A DNA stretch of 64,000 bases from Chrysogorgia sp. JL179-B06 (GCA_035772405.1 JAYKKM010000496.1:1552001-1616000); one strand, 5' to 3'; shown: positions 28,001 to 40,500, numbered from the stretch's first letter. Notes: a model not told the origin generated them from the letters alone. Translations and numbers: made by a program.

Positions 28001-31000
28001 TGAAGTACTGGCAAGAGGTGACATTTCAAAATTTCTTCTACTGCTGAATATCGGATTAGGAGCACTTCACTGGCTTTCCAACGGTATGACGCACGTCCGG
28101 TTTGGATGAGAATTGTTGGAGTGGAGGCGGGTTTAGAGTAAAAGGTTTAGTGTTAAAAAAGTTAGGGTTCGAATAAATTCGGGCACTTTCCCGCCGGAAT
28201 TTTTTACAATTTTTGATTGGATCAGGCATAGAGCACTTCACTGGCTTTCCAACGGTTATGACGCCACGTCCGGTTTGGATGAACAAATGGGTGGCAGGCG
28301 TGGTCAACGATTTTTCGATTTTATTCGGCGGGCCCTGGGAAAAACTTGAAGTACTGGCAAAGAGGTGTGTACAATTTCAAAATTTCTTCTGTGCAATCGG
28401 AGGATAGAGCACTTCACTGGCTTTCCAACTGGTTTTATGACGCACGTCCGGTTTAGCTGAAAATTGTTGAGTGGAGGGGCGTTTAGTTAGTCAACGATTT
28501 TTCGATCAAGTTAGGGGCCTGGGAAAAATTTTCTTACTGGCACAGATGGCATGACATTTCAAAATTTCTGCTGATTGGCTCGGATAGATAGAGCACTTCA
28601 CTGGCTTTCCAACGGTATGACGACCACGTCCGGTTTGGTTGAATGTAAATTGGAGGGACGTGGTTTACCGATTTTTCCGATTTTGGGGGCCCCTGGGGAA
28701 AAATTGACGTACTGGGCAAGAGGAGACATTTCAAAAAATTTTCTTCTGATTCGGTATTAGAGGCACTTCACTGGCCTTTCCAACGGTTCTGACGCATGTC
28801 CGGTTTAGATGAAACATTGGGTATGGGTGTCGTGGTCAACGTTTTTTTTTCGATTTTGTGGGGGGCTGGGAATACATTTTCTTTCTGGCAAGAGGTTGAC
28901 ATTCAAAATTTTTCTCTGATTCGGATAGAGAACTTCACTTGGCTTTCCAACGGTATTATTGACGCACGTCCGTGTTATGGATGAAAAATTGCGGGGCGTG
29001 GTTAACGATTTATTCGATTTTAGGGGGGGCCTGGGGAAAAAATTGAGAGTCCTGGCAAGGAGGTGAACATTTCCCAAAAATTTCTTCTGATTTCGGGATA
29101 TGCGCACACTTCACTGGCTTGTCCTAACGGTATGACGCAACGTTCCGGTTGGCATGAGAATTGTTGAGTTGGGGCGGAGCGTATAGAGTAAAGATTAGAG
29201 TTCGATTTTTGGGGGCCTGGGAAAAATTCGGGCACTTTCCCGCAAGGTGACATTTTAACAACATTTTGATTAGGTGATTCGGATTAGAGCACTTCACTGG
29301 CTTTCCAACGGTATGACGCACGTCCGGTTTGGATGGAAAATTGGGGGGGCGTGGTCAACGATTTTTCCGATTTTGGGAGGCCTGGGAAAAAATTTTGAAG
29401 TACTGGCAAGGAGGTGACATTTCAAAATTTCTTCTGATTCGGGATAGAGCACTTCACTGGCCTTTCCCAACGGTATTACGCAACGTCCTGTTTGGATGAG
29501 AATTGATGAGTTGAGGCGTGGTTTACGAGTAAAGTTTCGAGTTTTTGGGGGCCCTGGTTAAAAATCGGGCCACTTAGTCCTGGCAAGAGGTGACATTTCA
29601 AAAATTTCTTCTGATTCGGATCCGCTAGTGCCACTTCACTGGCTTTCCAACGGTTTTGGACGCACGTCCTGTTTGGATGAAAAATTGGGGGGCGTGTTGG
29701 TCAACGATTTTTCGATTTTGGGGCCTGTTAAAATTTTCTTCTGGGCAAGAGGTGACATTTCAAAATTTCTTCCGATTCGGAGTAGAGCACTTCCATGGCC
29801 TTTCCGTACGGTATGGCGCAACGTCCGGTTTGGATGAAAACTTCGGGGCGGTGGTCAACGATTTTTTCGATTTTGTTGGGGGCCTTGGGACAAAATTTTC
29901 GAACAGTTCCTGGCAAGAGGTGACTATTTCAAAATTTCTTCTTTTTTGATTTCGGTAGCTGTTAGAGCACTTCACTGGGCTTTCCAACGGGTATGGGCGC
30001 AACGTCCGGTTTTGGATGAAAATTGGGGGCGTGGTCAAACCGATATTTTTCGATTTTGGGGGGCCTGGGGGAATAAATTGAAGTACTGGCCAAGAGGTGA
30101 CCATTTCAAAATATTCTTCGGGATTCGGATAGAGCACTTCCATGGCCTTTCCAACGACTGACACACGTCCGTGGTTTGGATGAGACTTGTTTGAGTGGAG
30201 GCGGGTTTAAGAGTACAGTTTTAGAGTTAGCAGTTGAGGGTTCGCATAAATTCGGGCACTTTTCCACGCCGGAATTAATAAAAATTTTAGATTGGATCCG
30301 TTACGAGCACTTCACTGGGCTTTCCAACGGTATGACAGCACGTCCGGTTTAGGATTGAAAATTGGGGGGCGTGGGGCCCCGTGTGTTAACGATTTTTTCG
30401 ACATTTTGGGGGGCCTGGGAAAAATTGAAGTACTTAGGAAAGAGGTGACATTTCAAAATTTTCTTCTGATTCGGATAGAGCACTTCACTGGCTTTCCGAC
30501 GGTATTGACGCACGTCCGGTTTGGGTAATGAAACATTCGGGCCCGCGTGGGTTTCATAACGATTTTTCGATTTTGGGGCGCTCTGGGGAACACATTTCGA
30601 AAAACCTGGCACAAGATGGGTGACATTTCAAAATTTCTTCTGAATTCGGATAGAGCACTTTCACTGGCTTTCCAACGGTATGACGCACGTCCGGTTTGGA
30701 TGAAAATTGGTTGAGTGGTCAACGTGGTTTAGAGTCGAGTTTGGAGTTGCGGGGGCTCCCTGGGGAAAAATTTTGTTACTGGCACAGCCAAGAGGAGATA
30801 TTTCAAAATTTTCTTCTGATTCGGACGATAGAGCACTTCACTGGGCTTTCCAACGGTATGACGCACGTCCGGGTTTGGATGAAAATTGGGGGGCTTCGGG
30901 GTCGAACGATTTTTACCGATTTTGGGGGCCTGTGGGGAAAAATTGACGTACTGGCAAGAGGTGGATATTTCACACATTTCTTCTGATTCGGATAGAGCAC

Positions 31001-31609
31001 TTCACTTGGCTTTCCAAACGGTATGACGCACGTCCGGTTTGGGATGAAAATAGGGGGCGTGGTCCAACGATTTTTCGATTTTGGTGGGCCTGGGAAAAAA
31101 TTGATAAAGTACTGGCACGGAGGTGGACATTTCCAAAATTTCTTCTGATTCGGATTTAGAGCCACTTCACTGGCTTTCCAACGGTATGACACACGTCCGG
31201 TTTGGATGTAGAATTGGGGCGTGGTCAAGGATGGTTTAGAGTAAAGATTAGCGTTAAAGTTAGGGTACCGAATAAAATTCGGGCACTTATCCCGCCGGAC
31301 TTTTTAAAATTTTTGGATTGGATCAGATAGAGCACTTCACTGGCTTTCCAAACGGTATGGACGCACGTTCTGATTCGGAAAGAGCACTTCACTGGCTTTC
31401 CAAACTGTTATGACGCACGTCCGGTTTGGTAAGAACACTTGGGGGGCGGTGGTTCACGATTTTTTTCGAATTTGGGGGCCTGGTAAAAAACTTGCAGTTT
31501 CTTACTGGCAAAGATGTGACATTTCAAAATTTCTTTCTGATTCGGACAGAAGCACTTCACTGGCTTTCCACCGGTTAGGATGTAAAGCCTGGGCGTGGTC
31601 GACCCTCGA

Positions 31610-33730
31610 CATAAAACAATACATTACTTTATTGAACTCTCCCCAAAGGGGTCTTTCAGAGACAATTACAAATGCTATGCTTATGAGTATATATTACATA
31701 ATAAGTTAATATATGTATTATAAATAATTAAATTTATGATAAGATACTTTGATATGTCAAAAAATCAAGAACAAGATTTTCTAAGAGATGTCTACGAAGT
31801 TTACTTTTAAAAATATGTATTGACGCACTGGATTTGAATGTTCACTGGAAAGAGCGTTCCAGAGAGAAAACGCTCGATAATAATAAACGTTCTTTTGGCC
31901 AGTGGCGCTTTTATAAAAGGGAATATTTTAAAGATTGCGAATTTCGGGTACAAACGTCCCACTTATACTGCCTCTCTTCACAAATTGCTTGGATAAATAA
32001 TCAGGTGCAGTTCCATTCATACCATTTAAAAGTTAATATAGTATCACGATAAAAAAGGTATAGTGTTGAACGGGGAATCCAGCGCAAGCGTTTCATTCAA
32101 CAATGGGGTAATATGGTCGAATTGCCTAGTTAGGTGCATTATTCGGGCGGCACAAAATTCTGCACTGACTGAAGTTTTACAAATATTACTTGCAGTGGTG
32201 GTTAGCCCATACAGATGAACAATAATACATTTTGCTGAATACCAAACTTTGAATGACCTAATAAGTAAGTCTCTATTCAAGACATGTTTCACTCGGTTTA
32301 ATCTGCGGCTAAACTTGACATGCATGAAGAAACAGTTTTAAACAACACGAGAATCAAAAGAAAGGCTCGGGTCCAAAAATTACTCCGAGAATCTTTGGCT
32401 GATTGTGCAGGTATTAGTTCCTTACCAAGTAAAGACAGACGGAAGTTAGGGATTTTCGTGATCATTTGGCGGCTGCCAAAAAGCATTAATTTTGTCTTAG
32501 GTGCATTAAGAAGGAGACAGTTGTCGAAGCACCAATCCACGAATCCTGCTATAAATCCATCATTCCATCTTAGTTACTGCAAGTGCCACATTGTTGAACA
32601 GGAAAAGTTATATAAAGTATATTATCGTCAACATAAATCTTGGATGAGCATACTTTGAGGAATTGCTGGTAACGTCATTAACATAAATACTAAAAAGAAT
32701 GGGTCTCCTAGGATACTTCCTTGTGGAACTCCGCTATGTACTGCTAGTTTATCAGAAAAGCGTAGAGTTAATTGAACTGCTTGGGATCTATTGGACAGTA
32801 TAACTTAAAAACCAATTTAGGGCTGGGCAGGCGACATTTCCCCGCATCTTGACAGTTTTAGCATAAGGAGTTTCTGGTCTAGACTATCGAATGCCTTACT
32901 CATGTACAATAGGACCACAGCTGTTACTTTCTTTTGTTCGATCGCATTTTAATATTATCATCAGTAGTTTTCAATCAAGTGATGTTTCTGTTCGAATGAT
33001 ATCTTTTATTGCTCCGCTTTGCTCTGTGGATAAACGTTGGTTGTTCCCGAACTCTAGGGTATAGTGCTTCATTTGGTTTAGCACCGTCTTCTCACATACT
33101 TTGGACAACATCGCGTAGAAGCGAGATGGGTCTGTTGGTGTTTGCCTGCTAGTTTTCTCCTTCCTTCACGATAGGTTTAATTTCTGCCATTTTCCACGCA
33201 CTTGGGAATAAGCCGGTAGCCAGTGAGGCATTAAGAAGTGATGTAATTGTGGTTCGGATTGCTATGGAAGACAGTCCTTAATAACTCGATTTGAAATCTT
33301 GTCAAGCCCAGGAGACTTATTTGTAGGCCTAGATGAGACGATGTCGTGAATCTGTTGACATTCAGGTTTAAAATCGGAATTTCGTTAAGATCGTATTTAC
33401 AGTCATCCGCAAGTGACTGGATTTTGTCAAGAGTAGTTTGACCAATGGAAGAAAAGAAGGCATTAATATTCGTTTGCGGGGGGATACTAGAATAGCGTCT
33501 TTAGTAAAACACTCTTCGGCTCGCTGACTTCTTGGGAATACGTATGATCGAATTGTCTTCCAAAGGCAACGTGTGTTGCCTGGATTATTTTTAATCTGTT
33601 CAGCAACTAACTCGCGCTCTGCTAATCTTAATTCTCTTTTCACTTCCCGGTTTAAATTTTTATAACCAGCCCAAGCTAGGGGGTCATTAGTTTTCCTCGC
33701 TAATTTACGACAATTTGTCTCGTGTTTTCA
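31610..33730 (-). pseudogene. Decayed CR1/Jockey-type LINE, reverse transcriptase to 3' end
   Basis: Reading on the minus strand from about 33640 downwards, several frames give consecutive LINE pieces: a pre-RT segment with MKRELRLAERELVAEQIK, an RT start with SLATGLFPSAWKMAEIKP (near 33230-33170), motif A as MSKAFDSLDQ (near 32880), motif B as GVPQGSILG (near 32730), then WCFDNCLLLNAPKTKLMLFG and KTVSSCMSSLA (32540-32300), then AARIM..FDHITPLLN (32180-32090). The C-terminal TRNSQSL-type segment lies near 31950-31850. The 3' end near 31615-31670 carries the GAAAGACCCCTTTGGGG-type tail sequence. Frameshifts and stops occur throughout, so it is inactive. It sits between the main satellite block and diverged edge monomers. 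Confidence 0.85.
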
Positions 33731-33769
33731 TAAGGCCACGCTATTTCGTCAGTCACAAATGGATTAGGA

Positions 33770-34500
33770 CGATTTCGGGCCTTCCCCCTGCAAAATTAAA
33801 CTTTTTTTTATTGGAATTGATAGAGCTTTTTGCGGGCTTTCCAAACGCTGTGATGCACGTCCGGTTAGGATGTAAAGCCTGCGTGGTCGACCCTCGAAGA
33901 TGTTAGAGTTTAGGGTTAGGGTTTCGGAAATATTCGGGTGGTATTTTTTATGGGCGTGGTCAAAATTTTGTTACTGGCTCATATCGAGATTCAAAAATTT
34001 CTTTTGGATCTGATAGAGCTCTTCGCGGGCTTTCTAAAAATGTGACGCACGGTCCGGTTTGGATGAAAATTGTGGGCACTGGTGGTCAACGATTATTCGA
34101 TTTTTATGGGTAACGTGGTCAAAATTTTGGTTACTGGCTCGTATCAAGATGTCAAAATCTCTGTTGGGTCTGATAGAGCGCTTCGCAGGATTTCCAAAAG
34201 TGTGACCGTACTTCCGGTTTGGGATGAAAATTGTGGGCGTTCCGGCCCATCCCTGAAAAAATTGGGGCACTTCCTCCACGGATAAGATTTCACTAATTTC
34301 CTATGGAATCTGGATTTGAGCTCTTCGCCGGGCTTTCCAAAAATGTGAGCGTACATCCCGTTTAGGATGAAACATTGTGGGCCGTGGGGTCAACGATTAT
34401 TCGATTTTTATGGGCGTAGTCAAAATGTTTCTTACTGGCGCTTATCGGAAGATTTACAAAATTTCTTTTGACATCTGGATGATCTGATAGAGCTTTGGAT
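33770..34500 (-). repeat. Diverged edge monomers of the 150-bp satellite
   Basis: About four monomers with the recognisable order GATAGAGCT, CGGGCTTTCCAAA, TGTGACGCA, TCCGGTTTGGATGAAAATTG and CAACGATTATTCGATTTTTA. They share consistent substitutions not seen in the main array (for example CGCGGGC for CACTGGC), and carry fewer random insertions. The last unit breaks after GATCTGATAGAGCTTTGGAT and passes straight into the 51-bp satellite. Confidence 0.85.
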
Positions 34501-37020
34501 CTGAATAAAGTTTATGATATAGTCTTAGTATTGTCGTACTAACGTACTAAGGACAGTAAAGTTTATGATATAGTCTTAGTACTGTCGTACTAACGTACTA
34601 AGGATAGTAAAGTTTATGATATAGTCTTAGTACTGCCGTACTAACGTACTAAGGACAGTAAAGTTTATGATATAAGTCTTAGTACTGTCTTACTAACGTA
34701 CTAAGGATAGTAAAGTTTATGATATAGTCTTAGTACTGTCGTACTAACGTACTAAGGACAGTAAAGTTTATGATATAGTCTTAGTACTGTCGTACTAACG
34801 TACTAAGGACAGTAAAGTTTATGATATAGTCTTAGTACTGTCGTACTAACGTACTAAGGACAGTAAAGTTTATGATATAGTCTTGGTACTGTCGTACTAA
34901 CGTACTAAGGACAGTAAAGTTTATGATATAGTCTTGGTACTGTCGTACTAACGTACTAAGGACAGTAAAGTTTATGATATATATAGTCTTAGTACTGTCG
35001 TACTAACGTACTAAGGACAGTAAAGTTTATGATATAGTCTTAGTACTGTCGTACTAACGTACTAAGGACAGTAAAGTTTATGATTATAGTCTTGGTACTG
35101 TCGTACTAACGTACTAAGGACAGTAAAGTTTATGATATAGTCTTAGTACTGTCGTACTAACGTACTAAGGATAGTAAAGTTTATGATATAGTCTTAGTAC
35201 TGTCGTACTAAACGTACTAAGGATAGTAACGTTTATGATATAGTCTTAGTACTGTCGTACTAACGTACTAAGGACAGTAAAGTTTATGATATAGTCTTAG
35301 TACTGTCGTACTAACGTACTAAGGATAGTAAAGTTTATGATATAGTCTTAGTACTGTCGTACTAACGTACTAAGGACAGTAAAGTTTATGATATAGTTTT
35401 AGTACTGTCGTACTAACGTACTAAGGACAGTAAAGTTTATGATATAGTCTTAGTACTGTCGTACTAACGTACTAAGGATAGTAAAGTTTATGATATAGTC
35501 TTGGTACTGTCGTACTAACGTACTAAGGACAGTAAAGTTTATGATATAGTCTTGGTACTGTCGTACTAACGTACTAAGGACAGTAAAGTTTATGATATAG
35601 TCTTAGTACTGTTTGTACTAACGTACTAAGGACAGTACAGTTTATGATATAGTCTTGGTACTGTCGTACTAACGTACTAAGGACAGTAAAGTTTATGATA
35701 TAGTCTTGGTACTGTCGTACTGACGTACTAAGGACAGTAAAGTTTATGATATAGTCTTAGTACTGTCGTACTAACGTTACTAAGGATAGTAAAGTTTATG
35801 ATATATGTCTTGGTACTGTACTGTCGTACTAACGTACTAAGGACAGTAAAGTTTATGATATAGTCTTGGTACTGTCGTACTAACGTACTAAGGACAGTAA
35901 AGTTTATGATATAGTCTTAGTACTGTCGTACTAACGTACTAAGGATAGTAAAGTTTATGATATAGTCTTAGTACTGTCGTACTAACGTACTAAGGACAGT
36001 AAAAGTTTATGATATAGTCTTGGTACTGTGGTACTAACGTACTAAGGAACAGTAAAGTTTATGATATAGTCTTGGTACTGTCGTACTAACGTACTAAGGA
36101 CAGTAAAGTTTATGATATATATAGTCTTAGTACTGTCGTACTAACGTACTAAGGACAGTAAAGTTTATGATATAGTCTTAGTACTGTCGTACTAACGTAC
36201 TAAGGATAGTAAAGTTTATGATATAGTCTTAGTACTGTCGTACTAACGTACTAAGGACAGTAAAGTTTATGATATAGTCTTAGTACTGTCGTACTAACGT
36301 ACTAAGGACAGTAAAGTTTATGATATAGTCTTGGTACTGTCGTACTAACGTACTAAGGACAGTAAAGTTTATGGCTATAGTCTTAGTACTGTCGTACTAA
36401 CGTACTAAGGACAGTAAAGTTTATGATATAGTCTTAGTACTGTCGTACTAACGTACTAAGGACAGTAAAGTTTATGATATAGTCTTGGTACTGTCGTACT
36501 AACGTACTAAGGACAGTAAAGTTTTATGATATAGTCTTAGTACTGTCGTACTAAACGTACTAAGGATAGTAAAGTTTATGATATAGTCTTAGTACTGTCG
36601 TTACTAACGTTACTAAGGACAGTAAAGTTTATGATATATAGTCTTAGTACTGTTGTACTAACGTACTAAGGACAGTAAAGTTTATGATATAGTCTTAGTA
36701 CTGTCGTACTAACGTACTAAGGACAGTAAAGTTTATGATATAGTCTTGGTACTGTCGTACTAACGTACTAAGGACAGTAAAGTTTATGATATAGTCTTAG
36801 TACTGTCGTACTAACGTACTAAGGACAGTAAAGTTTATGATATAGTCTTAGTACTGTCGTACTAACGTACTAAGGACAGTAAAGTTCATGATATAGTCTT
36901 AGTACTGGACGTACTAACGTACTAAGGACAGTAAAGTTTATGATATAGTCTTAGTACTTTCGTACTAACGTACTAAGGACAGTAAAATTTATGATATAGT
37001 CTTGGTACTGTCATACTATT
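34501..37020. repeat. 51-bp satellite, about 49 copies, with nested palindromes
   Basis: The period is 51 bp, measured from repeated AAAGTTTATG at 34507 and 34558. Each unit contains TTTATGATATAGTCTTAGTA and then CTGTCGTACTAACGTACTAAGGAC. CTTAGTAC and GTACTAAG form an 8-bp inverted repeat, AGTAC-TGTC-GTACT forms a second, and GTACTAAC/GTACTAAG is a direct repeat. Copies are almost identical. The main variants are GGAC or GGAT at the unit end and CTTAGTAC or CTTGGTAC in the stem. Rare copies have an extra ATAT. The array ends about 390 bp from the SKI2 stop codon. No gene is present. Confidence 0.96.
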
Positions 37021-37184
37021 AACGTGGTATAGATAGGATTGTAGTAATAAGAATTACTGATAGAATGCCTACCACCTGCTAGTTTCTACTATTATAGTAT
37101 GGTATGCCTCAACTATAAATTTTCCAAAACTGTCCAATTGTCAATACCATGCCAAACAATATCCTAAGAATAAATATGAAAGTT

Positions 37185-37335
37185 CTCAAAAGAACTGAAT
37201 ATGATATGAAAAGGAGAAATAAGAGAACTTTATGCAATGTATTGAAAAAATACTTAAACTAAGAGTAACTACGTATATTCATGGACGACGTTTCGAAACG
37301 ATGTGTCCTTCAGTTCATTATAGTTTTGTGTAAAA
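37185..37335. repeat. Half copy of an inverted-repeat element
   Basis: The segment AAAAGGAGAAATAAGAGAAC, then ACTACGTATATTCATGGACG and ACGTTTCGAAACGATGTG, matches the left arm of the element at 56545-56755. The opposite arm is missing here, so this is a truncated copy. It lies in the 3' flank of SKI2. Confidence 0.6.
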
Positions 37336-37411
37336 AGTTTTCAAAATTTGATGGTTTCATTGTTTTGTATTTTGTGATCTGTAATATGTTGAATACCAAC
37401 ATTCCCCAGAG

Positions 37412-37572
37412 TTACTGAGTGTACAGACTAGCTGCAAACACAATGTCTCGTTTGAGTAACGTTGAAGCCTCATCCATTTTCTCTTGTACATCAGCCACTC
37501 CGACTTGTTTAGCTGCGTTTCTAACATCGTGACATAGTTCATTTAAACGTTGTATGCACCTCACAATAATTC
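37412..37572 (-). CDS. SKIV2L: SKI2 terminal coding exon with stop codon
   Basis: Minus-strand reading gives [20 protein letters not shown], then [20 protein letters not shown], then [12 protein letters not shown] and TAA at 37414-37412. This is the end of the C-terminal DSHCT domain of SKI2; the ASLYTQ ending is typical of SKI2. The acceptor is proposed at AG 37574-37573 after a T-rich run, leaving two bases (GA) to complete a glycine codon from the previous exon. The frame is clean, in contrast to the preceding exon. No AATAAA signal was identified downstream. Confidence 0.93.
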
Positions 37573-40500
37573 CTTAATACCAAAAGAAAAATATTTCGTT
37601 TTTAAGCACTTAAATACTAAGAAACATGAAAAATCAAACTACATAATAAAATAGCAAAGTGAAAAGGTGGGTGAACTGCCAAGATTGTGACGAAATACTG
37701 ACGAAGGGCTCCGCTCGAAACGTCAGTATTTCGTCACTAAAAATCTGGGCACTTTACCATCTTTTCACTTTGTTATATATTCAAAACACTGTCTACGCAG
37801 CACTCTACCTTTTTACTACATAATAAATAACGGTGTTTTAGCAATATATGCATATAGACCCATGCATGTATTGTAATATGAATGAATCAGTAACGAAATC
37901 AGTTTCGTAAAGAACGCGTATTCATGAGGCCACACTACAGTGAGTTCATAACAGCAAGCCGATGTCCTTTAAACTTTCGAGCATCGCTGTCACTCTGACG
38001 CGAAGAAGTAATCCGACCAAGATTTGTTTCGATATCTCCGCAAGCTGACAACACTGATGTATATCCATGAGGTAAACGAATATACAGGCAAAGATACATT
38101 TGCCTGTGTAACGTTGTCGGATGCAACATTTATAAGAAAAATCATAATGCCGAAGGAGCTCGTTAAAAAACACTTCCGACCGCCATGCCTGATGATGCTA
38201 GACTGTAAGACTAGAAATAATATAAGTCTAGAAATAGTGTCTAGTCTAGTCTCGTCTAGTCTAGTCTAGTCTAGTCTAGTCTAGTCTAGTCTAGTCTAGT
38301 ATAGTATAGAAATACACTCAAGATATAAGAAAATTATAAGTCTAGAAATAGTGTATAGTCTGGTCTAACATTTCGAGCGAATGCCCTTGGTCACAGAGTG
38401 AAATTGGTACCTTTCTTGTACATCTGTAAGACGAGTAATTTCATAAAAGGGCATGCCACGAGGCCCACTCGTACACAACTTCTACAAGACCAAACTTAAA
38501 ACTGTTCCAGAAAACTCCTCCACAGAAGTGTTCATTCCGTAATTGGCCTCCAACTCCGCCGATCTTTTTGGCCATCTGTAAAATGACATCCTTCCCCTAT
38601 GAATGCATGGAAACTAAAGTGACTGTAGCTATAGAAATAAACAGCGAGCATACATTTTATAAGAATGATGCATGCATTCAATTTAAAGTGCCTATCTCAC
38701 GTTTGGGGATTTTTACACATTCGTAATATTTGGATCTTCCTGAGTAAAATCATATTATAATATATCTTGTCAATGGACTTTTTTAATGTTAAATTTATCG
38801 GATGTGATGTCACCAGAGGCATTTTTGTGGCAAGTATTAAACAAAAGAAAACTGGTTTGGAATGCCTCTTGTGACATCACATCCGGTAACTTTGACAGCG
38901 AAAACTCCATGTAGTTGAAATTTTCGGCTGACGATATATATTATGAAAAATTAGAGTGCTGCGTAGACCAATGTTTTGGATATATAGCAAAGTGAAAAAG
39001 GTGGTAAACTGCCAAGATTTTAAGTCATGAAATACTGATGTTTCGAGCGTAGCCCTTCATCAGTAGTATTCTGATGAAGGGCTCCGCTCGAAACGTCAGT
39101 ATTTCGTTACGAAAAATCTTGGCAGTTTACCACCGTTTCACTTTGCTATATATATTATGATTTTACTCAGGAAGACCCAAATATTAATATATAGAAATGT
39201 AAAATCCCCAAAATATGATATCATTTATTAACTAGATCCCAAGGATAGTGCAAAGTTTCATATCATATAACTACAGTATGTTCAGTTGTAATGTACAGCA
39301 GAGTATGTGATAGTACTTTACAGCAATGATCAACAGTGCTTCATTAACTCTTTCCCTACGGGCGCAGTTAAAATGGGTCGTTGATGACCCGCAAAGTCGT
39401 CAATCGAAAAACACGGCACACGGTAACGCAAGATTAAAAATTGAAATTCGACAAGCGCCAGGAACATGAAATCCACGCACACGCCAAGTTTGATTTGATT
39501 TCATAAACAACTCTGCGATTGGTGGCATTTTGAGTTTTCAAGATGCTATGCGGGCGTGCAAGATGGCCTTTTCTGGAAAAATGTAAATTTTTCAACCTGA
39601 TTTATGATAATTAATGCTAATTTATATTAACATAATGTGTTTTGTTCGGGAAATTTAAAAGAACAAGTAAAAGCCGGTTTATTGGGCTTCCAGAAAATGT
39701 ATAGCTTTCGCAACAGTTATGGTTATTTCAAGAGATATCAATAGAACAACGTGGTCGTTCAATTTTGATGTTTTTCAGCCGTAATGAAAGAGTTAATAAA
39801 TAGCTAAAAATTTGGGGGTTCAAAATCAACAGGTTTTAAGCCTCAAAAGCGGTTGGTAACATATTATGTTACTTCCTTATAAACAAGGAACGTGGCAAGG
39901 AATTGATGAACATGAAAAAGACACATGAACCTAATTGTTATGTTTCAAATTATTTATTTAGCCTGTTAATTGGGCGATACATGCATGTAATACGTTGTAC
40001 AAAATAATAGGAACTCCTGATATGGATATAACACATTTCTGGTAATTTCATGTTCAATTAACTTTTAGTCAAGTCATCATTAGCATTAATTGAGTTGTTT
40101 AACAGTTCATCCAGCACAGTAGCACCAACTAGCACAGCTGTAGTTTTAGTCATTTGTAGCTGCTAGGACTTGCAAAATGTTTATTACGTTTTGTTGATCA
40201 GTAATCAGATATACCACAGTTCATATATTTAGCCATTTTGAGTGATCGATGTTGACTTTCTTGGTCTTTTTCGGTAGTTTATGAATGGAATGATTAACAT
40301 GATTTAACCCCAAAAGTTTATTCAGGCAAAATCCACAAGTTTGCAAGTTAATTGAACAAATTGGAACCCAGTTTTTCTCAATAGTGTGGTTGTAAAGGTG
40401 TGAGTATTCTTTACGATAATGAGCCTGCTCTCTAATACTCTATAATCAATTTTTTCAATTATATACTCCGCTACATTAGTCATTCCATTGACAACAGACA

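Larger units (their letters stand above)
1831..31600 (-). repeat. Satellite array, inverted block, roughly 190 monomers
   Basis: This is the same A/B monomer family as 1-1800 in reverse complement, continuing for almost 30 kb. Core landmarks are CACTTCACTGGCTTTCCAAC and GTATGACGCACGTCCGGTTT. B units carry GGGGGCGTGGTCAACGATTT; A units carry GTGGAGGAGGTTTAGAGTAA. Copies differ mostly by extra single bases at scattered positions rather than by substitutions, which resembles residual long-read error more than ordinary satellite divergence. Several units mix A and B in short alternating patches (for example 4255-4345, 7670-7760, 10055-10145, 17925-17990). No supported gene: all ORFs are short translations of the repeat. 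Confidence 0.92.

Noticed and set aside
1..31600. Dozens of 60-190 codon ORFs with recurring MRHTVGKPVKCS or ARPVWMKIGG text
   Set aside because: They are translations of satellite monomers in both strands. Frames change with random single-base insertions.
34501..37020. Possible CRISPR-like array
   Set aside because: The 51-bp units are contiguous with no unique spacers, and the host is an animal. It is a satellite.
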